From an uncultured bacterium (lineage in GTDB: Bacteria > Cyanobacteriota > Vampirovibrionia > Gastranaerophilales > Gastranaerophilaceae), in assembly GCA_937894665.1 (NCBI GenBank), contig CALAWF010000040.1:1-11008 (forward strand): DNA of 11,008 nt, read 5' to 3'. Positions 5,802 through 11,008 of this stretch are shown in pieces (within the stretch, counting starts at the first letter, position 1; each line of letters opens with the position of its first letter). A program made the translations under genes and the position numbers. Below the pieces are notes generated by a model. It was not told where the DNA came from, did no database searches, and was given only the letters and a program-made list of their open reading frames with translations.

Positions 5802-6065
5802 ATGGAAAAAGTCAGCGTGAAAGTATGTTTAGGAACAACGTGCTTTATCATGGGTTCTGCAAATTTGCAGGAATTAATGGATATTGTTCCCGAAAGGTAC
5901 GGAGATAAGGTTGATGTTTCTGGAGTTCCTTGTCTTGGCTTATGCTCTGCGGATTGGGAATTTTCAAATGCTCCATATGTAAAAGTTGGAGATGAAATTA
6001 TCAAAGAAGCTACTGTAGAAAAAGTTTTAAGAGCAATTAACGAAAGATTAGAAAGTAATAATTAA
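5802..6065 (+). CDS. Thioredoxin-like [2Fe-2S] ferredoxin (NuoE / hydrogenase small-subunit type)
   Basis: This 87-residue protein has the four-cysteine pattern of the thioredoxin-like [2Fe-2S] family: C9-x4-C14 (CLGTTC), then C44-x3-C48 (PCLGLC). The spacing between pairs is typical. The C-terminal segment APYVKVGDEIIKEATVEKVL is the usual strand-helix end of the fold. It covers only the cluster domain and lacks the N-terminal helical extension of full NuoE (about 160 residues). In complex I and electron-bifurcating hydrogenases, the homologous subunit carries electrons beside the flavin subunit. No NuoF-like flavoprotein is present here, so this small protein more probably passes electrons to or from the hydrogenase encoded 17 bases downstream. 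GGAAGG (5791-5796) lies five bases before the ATG. The fold call is firm and the partner is inferred. Confidence 0.88.
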   Translation: MEKVSVKVCLGTTCFIMGSANLQELMDIVPERYGDKVDVSGVPCLGLCSADWEFSNAPYVKVGDEIIKEATVEKVLRAINERLESNN

Positions 6066-6082
6066 GGAAAAGGAATAGAAAT

Positions 6083-7549
6083 ATGGCAGTAAATACTCCA
6101 AGACAAACTTCACATTTGAAACGTGAAATTTTAGTTAGATTAATCAAGGCATATTTAAGTGAAAATTTTGAAGAAAATACAAGATTAATTCCTTATGATA
6201 TGCGTCCAAAAGGTAGCGAAGTTCCATACCGTTGCTGTATATATAAAGAACGTGCTGTTCTTAGAGATAGAGCAATTGCCGGTTTAGGTACATCAATTGA
6301 AGATACAGATGATAGCGTTTTGTTATCAGATATTGCTAAAAAAGCAGAAGAAAGAGTGCAACCGGAAGAACATCCTTTGACAGTTTTAACTACTGCTTGT
6401 AAAGGTTGTGTTCCATCAAGAATTTTCGTAACCGACCTTTGTCAAGGTTGTGTAGCTAGACCTTGCGAAAGTGCTTGTAGATTGAAAGCAATCTCTGTTC
6501 ACGATGGTAAATCTCACATTGATCCGGAAAAATGTAAAAATTGTGGTATGTGTGCTCAAGTTTGTCCATATCAAGCTATCCAAAGAATTATTGTTCCTTG
6601 TGAAAATGCTTGTCCGGTTGGAGCTATTGCAAAGGATGATGACGGGCATGCAAGAATTGATTTTGATAAATGTATTTCTTGCGGTAGATGTGTTGCAGCA
6701 TGTCCATTTGGTGCAGTTCACGAAAAAAGCCAAATCATTGATATTTTAAAACAAATTAAAGAAGGTAAAAAATTAGTTGCAATGGTTGCTCCTGCGTTGT
6801 TTGGTCAACTTCCTTGTACTCCAAAACAAATGAAACAAGCAATTCAGTCTTTAGGATTTGCTGATGTTGTGGAAGTTGCTCAGGGTGCAGATATTACAAC
6901 TAAAAATGAAGCTGCAGAATTTAAAGAAAGAATGGCAAAAGGTGATGCGTTTATGACAACTTCTTGCTGTGCAGGTTACAACGAACTTGTTGATAAACAT
7001 ATTCCAGAATTGAAACCATTCCGTTCAGAAACAAAAACTCCGGCTTATTATACGGCTGAAATTGTGAAAAAAGAAACTCCGGATGCAATTACTGTATTCT
7101 TTAGCCCTTGTGTAGCTAAAAAACGTGAAGCGTTACAAAATTCAAACATTGATTATGTTTTGAACTATGAAGAACTTGGTGCTTGGTTTATTGCAATGAA
7201 TGTTCAACTTTCTGACTGTGAAGAATCAGAATTTAAAGTTGAATCTTCAGCCGAAGCAAGAAACTTTGCTGTTACAGGTGGAGTTGCAGGAGCTGTTAAC
7301 GCTTTACTTGAAGAAGGAGAAAAAGCTACTCCGGTTGTAATTGACGGACTTGATAAGCAAGCAGTTCGTGATTTGAAAAAGTATGCTAAAAATGGTAAAT
7401 GTGATTTAGGTAACTTAATTGAAATCATGGCTTGTACTGGTGGTTGTTTAGGTGGTTCAAGTACAATTAACGCTTATAAACCAGCTTTGAAACAGTTAAC
7501 TAATTATGTTAAAGAAAGTCCTGAAATTAAAGACGTTATCAAAGATTAA
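6083..7549 (+). CDS. [FeFe] hydrogenase with multiple N-terminal [4Fe-4S] clusters (group B-like)
   Basis: The 488-residue protein catalyses reversible proton reduction to H2, probably as a fermentative electron sink. The H-domain carries all four H-cluster ligand cysteines. C295/C296 lie in TTSCCAGY (C296 as ligand, C295 the proton-relay position), C343 in SPCVAKK, and C451 and C455 in MACTGGCLGG. The motifs depart from the canonical TSCCPGW, MPCxxK and CPGGCxxGGG: Pro becomes Ala in L1, Met becomes Ser in L2, and L3 has Thr and SS. This is closer to the group B type than to classical group A. Upstream are sixteen clustered cysteines: 106/109, 120/123/128/132, 151/154/157/161, 173/177 and 197/200/203/207. 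Two CxxCxxCxxxC(P) ferredoxin motifs are clear, and up to four [4Fe-4S] clusters are possible. No signal peptide or membrane helix is seen, so it is cytosolic. It is the last gene of a three-gene operon. Maturases HydE, HydF and HydG are not in the window. Physiological direction and electron partner are inferred. Confidence 0.92.
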   Translation: MAVNTPRQTSHLKREILVRLIKAYLSENFEENTRLIPYDMRPKGSEVPYRCCIYKERAVLRDRAIAGLGTSIEDTDDSVLLSDIAKKAEERVQPEEHPLTVLTTACKGCVPSRIFVTDLCQGCVARPCESACRLKAISVHDGKSHIDPEKCKNCGMCAQVCPYQAIQRIIVPCENACPVGAIAKDDDGHARIDFDKCISCGRCVAACPFGAVHEKSQIIDILKQIKEGKKLVAMVAPALFGQLPCTPKQMKQAIQSLGFADVVEVAQGADITTKNEAAEFKERMAKGDAFMTTSCCAGYNELVDKHIPELKPFRSETKTPAYYTAEIVKKETPDAITVFFSPCVAKKREALQNSNIDYVLNYEELGAWFIAMNVQLSDCEESEFKVESSAEARNFAVTGGVAGAVNALLEEGEKATPVVIDGLDKQAVRDLKKYAKNGKCDLGNLIEIMACTGGCLGGSSTINAYKPALKQLTNYVKESPEIKDVIKD

Positions 7550-7572
7550 TTTTTAGTTTGTAAAAAGGTATT

Positions 7573-7609
7573 AAAGGTTGAAGGATTTTAAAGTTCTTCA
7601 ACCTTTTTT
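7573..7609 (+). terminator. Terminator of the hydrogenase operon
   Basis: An 11-bp stem (AAAGGTTGAAG, 7573-7583, with 7596-7606) is followed by a T-run through 7609. The stem can be extended by an A-T and a G-T pair. It lies 24 bases after the hydrogenase stop. Confidence 0.88.
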
Positions 7610-7627
7610 ATTCAATCATTTATACGA

Positions 7628-7656
7628 TTACCGATATTAGTTTTTTATGGTATTTT
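7628..7656 (+). promoter_or_regulatory. Putative promoter of the envelope cassette, possibly giving a leaderless mRNA
   Basis: TTACCG (7628-7633) and TATTTT (7651-7656) have a 17-base spacer. TGG before the -10 makes it an extended element. The expected start is about 7663, which is the A of the ATG. No Shine-Dalgarno sequence precedes that ATG. The -35 is weak and the region is AT-rich, so this is tentative. Confidence 0.4.
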
Positions 7657-7662
7657 TTTATT

Positions 7663-8328
7663 ATGAGTAATACGTTAAAAATTATATTATTTGCAATATT
7701 TGCATTTGGTTTGTTATGTGCGGCTGTATTTGGCTTGTCAAAGGTCAAGGTTGATGATTTTCATAAGGCTGCGGTTATTTTTGTGGTTGATTCTTCTGCT
7801 TCTAATCAAAAGCAGTTACCTGAACAGAAAAAAGCAATCAGGCAATTATGTTCTATGCTTGATCCGGAAGATCAGATTAAAATTCTTCGTGTTTCACAAG
7901 ATGCTTATATTATTTACGAAGGCTCTCCACAATCTAGTGCCGAAGTTAGAAAATCAATGGAAAAATTTACCCAATATGATTCAAAAGAATATGGCACAGC
8001 TTATGGTTTGTCTTTGAAGAAAGCATTTAACCATGCAATCAATATGCACAAAGAAGGTTACATCCCATCAGTTGTAGTGATTGGTGATTTGGAAAATGAA
8101 GGCGATGTTTCAAAACAAATTAACTGGAATACTCTTCCCGATGAAGTTGCTCAAGTTAAAGATAAAACCGGTAATTTTTCTATGATGTTTTTATTTGCAG
8201 CTCCTGATAAATTAGATTTGGCAAAAGAGAAATTAACTCCGGTTTTGGGTGAAAAGAATCTGGTTATTGGAACAGAAGCAAATTCAAATAAAGCACTAAG
8301 AAACTTTTTAACGTCAATTGGCAGATAG
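7663..8328 (+). CDS. Membrane-anchored von Willebrand factor A (VWA) domain protein
   Basis: The 221-residue protein has one N-terminal hydrophobic helix (about 5-25), best read as an uncleaved anchor since there is no lipobox. A VWA domain follows, which should face outside the cytoplasm. The strand AVIFVVDSSAS carries the MIDAS metal motif DxSxS (D43, S45, S47). The third loop has GTAYG (T112) after a Tyr/Lys-rich segment. The fourth strand, PSVVVIGDLENEGD, supplies D142. All five usual metal-coordinating positions are therefore present, so Mg2+- or Mn2+-dependent binding of a protein ligand is plausible. It begins a tightly packed set with a polytopic FHA-like protein (15 bases on) and a TonB-C-like protein. 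There is no MoxR ATPase or chelatase beside it. The domain call is good, but the ligand and process are unknown. No clear ribosome binding site precedes the ATG. Confidence 0.8.
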   Translation: MSNTLKIILFAIFAFGLLCAAVFGLSKVKVDDFHKAAVIFVVDSSASNQKQLPEQKKAIRQLCSMLDPEDQIKILRVSQDAYIIYEGSPQSSAEVRKSMEKFTQYDSKEYGTAYGLSLKKAFNHAINMHKEGYIPSVVVIGDLENEGDVSKQINWNTLPDEVAQVKDKTGNFSMMFLFAAPDKLDLAKEKLTPVLGEKNLVIGTEANSNKALRNFLTSIGR

Positions 8329-8343
8329 GTTTATACTGAAGAT

Positions 8344-9942
8344 ATGAAGAGAGTTATTATAAAATATTTGGATGAGTCCAAAATTTTTGATGGTAAGCAT
8401 GATATTACAATCGGGAGAAGTGAGTCTTCCGATTTTGTCATAAATAATCTTCCCGAAAATGTGGAGGTAAAGTTTGTCTATAATGAAAAATTTAAAAATT
8501 ATGTACTGGTAAACTCTTTGGGTTCTAGTGAAGTACTGGTCAATAATAGAAATTTTTCAAAAGTTTTAACTCCTGCCAATTTCTTTTTAGAAGTAAAAGG
8601 TTTGAGTGGGAAAATTATTGTTGAAGTTGATACAGAACAAATTCATAATATTTCGAATAAAGAAAATCAACAAATCCATAAGACTGAACACGGAGGAACT
8701 TCTACAATGCTAAAAAATACAACGGTAAATGCAAATGATATTTTTAATAATAATGTAGAAAAAAATAGAATTGCTATTATTAAAGAAATAGGATACAAAA
8801 TTACAGAATTAAAAAGTGCTATTTTTTCTGCTAATATTACTAATTTGTTGTTGAATGCCGCAATTTTTATTTTATCTGTTGTATGTTCATTCGGTGTAAC
8901 AAACTTTTTATTGGGCTTAAAAATAGATAATTCAAGTTCTGTTTTGAATTTAACTACAAATGCAGGATTTTTAGTTGCAATTTCTTTAATTGTTCTTGCA
9001 GTGTCTTTAATTATGAAGCATGGAGTTTTTTCTTTACTTGATTTTAATACTTCAAAAAAATATGGAGAAACAAATATTGCACAGAAATTTATTACAGGTG
9101 TTTCTGGATTATTTATGTTGATAATTTATGTGATTAATTTATTTTATTATAAGGAAATTCCGGGATTTTTCGGAGCATCATTTTTTATCTCTCTATTATT
9201 TGCCGGTGCATTAGCTACTGTTTCTGTTGCGAGTGGTTATTTCAAATTTCAATTGAAAAATTATAATCAACAATTGACAAATTGTGAATATAGAGAAGAT
9301 TTTGAGAATGTTATGAAGAGTTACCGTTCAATGGTAAATACTTTTGTTAACCAGTTGAGCCCAAATAGAATAAATACTGTTAAAAGTAATCTCTTAAATA
9401 ATCAATTGCTAATGATTGGGGAAGTATTCTTAGGCGTGTTGACTTCACCAGTCTTGGCTTATGGTGTTTCTAATACTTTGGCTAGTTGTTTTCCTGAAGC
9501 TGCGAATTGGGTTAGAATTTCCGGTTTAAGATTTAGTCCAATATTCCTTGTTCTTGCAACATTTTTAATTATTTTTGCGTTTTTCTCTTTTGTAAAAGCA
9601 TTTACAATTTCAAAACAAATCAAAGGTTCAGAAATTATCAAGTTCGATGGTTTCCATGATTATAATAGCCATGGTGTAACGGTTTATGGTTTAGATTCAA
9701 TGCACAGTTTGAATAAGGAAAAGAATACTGTAATGTTCATTGCTTGTTTTATTATATTGATTGAATTTACAATGAACGTTTCATATTTTATTACTGAAAT
9801 TGGTGGTGATATTCAAGGTATGTTCTTGAGTTTTATTACAGCTCTTGTTCCTACAGCATTGTTGATTGCAGAAACTCACCTTTTGAGTTCTACAATGTGT
9901 AAAATCAATAATTATAACGAATTATTGGCGATGTTAGATTAG
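8344..9942 (+). CDS. Polytopic membrane protein with degenerate FHA-like N-terminal domain
   Basis: The 532-residue protein has two parts. Residues about 1-96 look like an FHA-type beta-sandwich: DITIGRSESSDFVIN (20-34) matches the GR...S...D core, and VLVNNRNF (64-71) matches the late VNG strand. The Ser-x-x-His pair that normally positions phosphothreonine is missing (PENVEVKFVYNE in its place), so phosphopeptide binding may be lost. A polar, Asn/Lys-rich linker runs to about 145. Eight hydrophobic segments follow, near 164-190, 206-225, 248-268, 276-298, 355-376, 398-420, 461-484 and 489-511. They are interrupted by a charged loop at about 300-350 and another at about 422-458. The family of the membrane part is not recognised, and no transporter or enzyme motif is seen. 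It sits between the VWA and TonB-C-like genes with gaps of 15 and 7 bases, suggesting one complex. The FHA part is probably cytoplasmic, which is an inference. Confidence 0.7.
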   Translation: MKRVIIKYLDESKIFDGKHDITIGRSESSDFVINNLPENVEVKFVYNEKFKNYVLVNSLGSSEVLVNNRNFSKVLTPANFFLEVKGLSGKIIVEVDTEQIHNISNKENQQIHKTEHGGTSTMLKNTTVNANDIFNNNVEKNRIAIIKEIGYKITELKSAIFSANITNLLLNAAIFILSVVCSFGVTNFLLGLKIDNSSSVLNLTTNAGFLVAISLIVLAVSLIMKHGVFSLLDFNTSKKYGETNIAQKFITGVSGLFMLIIYVINLFYYKEIPGFFGASFFISLLFAGALATVSVASGYFKFQLKNYNQQLTNCEYREDFENVMKSYRSMVNTFVNQLSPNRINTVKSNLLNNQLLMIGEVFLGVLTSPVLAYGVSNTLASCFPEAANWVRISGLRFSPIFLVLATFLIIFAFFSFVKAFTISKQIKGSEIIKFDGFHDYNSHGVTVYGLDSMHSLNKEKNTVMFIACFIILIEFTMNVSYFITEIGGDIQGMFLSFITALVPTALLIAETHLLSSTMCKINNYNELLAMLD

Positions 9943-9949
9943 TAAAAAT

Positions 9950-10768
9950 ATGGATAAAAAAAATCTTGTAATAGTTGGAATAGTTTTATTTTTTCTGTTG
10001 ACTATTATCGCAATGTCAATGGATGTTTCACAACGGAAAAAAGTTGCCTTTACTAATCAAAGTTTGTCTTTAAATAACGAAAATGCCAGTATTGAAAACA
10101 AAACTGCAAATGTAAATACTACAAATTCAAAATTTAGTAATAAAAATATTTCAACCGGAAATACAGATGTAAAACTAAATAGTTCAAAAATTAAATCTGA
10201 GAGAACGGATATTGATTTTGAGCCTTTTGACAATCAAGGGACAAATTATAATAAACAGAGTGCTTCAGGGAATAATCAGGGCAATTATTATAATAATTTT
10301 GATGATTTTAAAAATCGTCAGCAAAGATTGCAAAATGCTAGAAACAAACTTTCAAATACCCCGACAAGGTCAAATAATCAAAAAACTAATGGCAAGTATA
10401 TTATCAAGAATATTGATTGGAGTACTTGGAAAAGTCAATTTATTAATAAAATCTTGGATGATAGTGTTTATATAACGTCATTAGATGATTATGGTGTTGG
10501 GGCATGGTTTTATTATTCATTTGTTGTAACTTCTGATGGTGCGATACGGGATGTAACCGTTCGTTCTCCATATATTAGTGATATTGATAAACAAAGGGTT
10601 GTTAACCTTATAAAAAGTTATGAGTATAAAGATATAACCGTTTTCCCTGCAAATTCAAGAAGAGTAACAGCGAAAGTTGATGCAGTTGTAATGCTTGGAA
10701 ATAGTGAGAAAAAATCAAAACCATCAGATTTTAATGACATCGAACGTATTAAAATGAATTTACCTTAA
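9950..10768 (+). CDS. Single-pass membrane protein with Asn/Ser-rich linker and TonB/TolA-like C-terminal domain
   Basis: The 272-residue protein starts with one hydrophobic helix (about 6-22) and so is anchored in the inner membrane with the rest outside. Residues about 33-148 are low-complexity, rich in Asn, Ser, Thr and Lys, and likely to be an extended, disordered spacer. The folded C-terminus (about 150-250) has GAWFYYSFVVTSDGAIRDVTV (184-204), then a helix (DIDKQRVVNLIKSY), then TVFPANSRRVTAKVDAVVML (230-249). This strand-helix-strand order and the 'DG.I..V.V' and 'FP....' patterns resemble the TonB/TolA C-terminal domain, which contacts outer-membrane or periplasmic partners. That fits an anchor-linker-TonB-C plan. 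ExbB/ExbD-like motor proteins are not recognised beside it, unless the upstream polytopic protein plays such a part. It starts seven bases after the upstream stop, with no ribosome binding site of its own, so translation is probably coupled. The domain call is moderate and the function unknown. Confidence 0.7.
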   Translation: MDKKNLVIVGIVLFFLLTIIAMSMDVSQRKKVAFTNQSLSLNNENASIENKTANVNTTNSKFSNKNISTGNTDVKLNSSKIKSERTDIDFEPFDNQGTNYNKQSASGNNQGNYYNNFDDFKNRQQRLQNARNKLSNTPTRSNNQKTNGKYIIKNIDWSTWKSQFINKILDDSVYITSLDDYGVGAWFYYSFVVTSDGAIRDVTVRSPYISDIDKQRVVNLIKSYEYKDITVFPANSRRVTAKVDAVVMLGNSEKKSKPSDFNDIERIKMNLP

Positions 10769-11008
10769 TTTAAAAGTCTATAAGTCAATAAGTTGATAAG
10801 TTTTTTACGGTTACGTCATTCTGAGGGCTTTAGCCCGAAATAATCCAGCTTTTCAATTTCTTATTCTCTAAAATTAAGAATAATAATAATGTAGGTTGGG
10901 GTTTCTACCACAACATCTAATTTGTTCCTCTCCAAGGGAGAGAGTTTGACAACTACCCTGTTCACTTTTTCTTTTTTATTTCGACGAAAAAAGAAAAAGT
11001 AGAACCGA
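10769..11008. repeat. Non-coding mosaic of short repeats and hairpins
   Basis: No gene is seen in these 240 bases. In order they hold: three tandem 8-base units ending in ATAAGT (10778-10801); a segment around GTCATTCTGAGGGCTTTAGC (from 10815) with the hairpin GGGCT-TT-AGCCC (10825-10836); an imperfect fold around GGTTGGGGTTTCTACCACAA (10894-10913); CTCTCC-AAG-GGAGAG (10928-10942); and a 14-bp perfect hairpin at 10964-11000. These look like dispersed intergenic repeat pieces. The GTCATTCTGAGG-type segment recalls motifs seen between genes in many bacteria. No element ends or transposase are visible. Confidence 0.6.
10964..11000. repeat. 14-bp perfect inverted repeat, hairpin (possible terminator)
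   Basis: ACTTTTTCTTTTTT (10964-10977) is the exact complement of AAAAAAGAAAAAGT (10987-11000), with a 9-base spacer ATTTCGACG. It is A/T-only apart from two G-C pairs in the stem, so it may be a weak terminator. It more likely belongs to a dispersed repeat family that continues past the window edge. Confidence 0.65.

Noticed and set aside
5777..6004. Minus-strand frame over the ferredoxin gene
   Set aside because: The plus strand encodes an intact four-cysteine [2Fe-2S] protein with a good ribosome binding site.
6416..6749. Overlapping frames on both strands within the hydrogenase Fe-S region
   Set aside because: They are frame shadows of the cysteine-rich segment of the hydrogenase. The main frame is unbroken and has all the motifs.
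7663..10768. Type VI secretion or magnesium-chelatase locus, suggested by VWA and FHA domains together
   Set aside because: No ClpV, VipA/B, Hcp, VgrG or AAA+/MoxR ATPase is present, and the polytopic protein has no chelatase or IcmF-like motif.
10778..10801. Replication-origin iterons or DnaA boxes in the three 8-base repeats
   Set aside because: The units (ending ATAAGT) do not match a DnaA box, there are only three of them, and no replication gene is adjacent.

Overview
The window is AT-rich with the standard genetic code and short, compactly packed genes. It most resembles a gut-type Gastranaerophilales/Melainabacteria (Vampirovibrionia) genome. That is an inference from three things: a Cys-rich pseudopilin with the FTLAEVLITIG N-terminus and a DINGNG...GKD motif, a fermentative [FeFe] hydrogenase, and the overall base composition. 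No rRNA or other decisive taxonomic marker is present, so the placement is tentative. No tRNA, rRNA, CRISPR array, insertion sequence or prophage gene was seen.

Layout, left to right. The window opens on the 3' end of an unidentified, possibly HEAT-repeat-like protein, closed by a strong terminator. A gene-poor stretch (about 230-600) follows. It carries an unusual set of CATG motifs at exact 10-base spacing and then a promoter for a small Cys-rich protein. Next come a short-form ribosome hibernation factor (hpf) and a convergent XRE-family regulator. The regulator is divergent from a pseudopilin gene, and the shared intergenic region has a promoter wrapped in inverted repeats. The pseudopilin converges on a long, E. 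coli-type gyrB on the minus strand, with a shared hairpin terminator between them.

Divergent from gyrB is a three-gene hydrogenase operon (5286-7549). It encodes a stand-alone domain resembling the C-terminal part of hydrogenase-associated SpoIIE-type proteins, a NuoE-like [2Fe-2S] ferredoxin, and an [FeFe] hydrogenase. The hydrogenase has sixteen clustered N-terminal cysteines and non-canonical H-cluster motifs. The ferredoxin and hydrogenase probably exchange electrons, and the first gene may be a regulatory or accessory subunit. The H-cluster maturases HydE, HydF and HydG are not in the window.

The right third (7663-10768) is a tight three-gene envelope cassette: a membrane-anchored von Willebrand A (VWA) protein with an apparently complete MIDAS site, a polytopic membrane protein with a degenerate FHA-like N-terminal domain, and a single-pass protein with an Asn/Ser-rich linker and a TonB/TolA-like C-terminal domain. 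I do not recognise this combination as a named system, and it is the best candidate here for something undescribed. The window ends in about 240 bases of non-coding DNA made of small hairpins and repeats that look like dispersed intergenic repeat elements.
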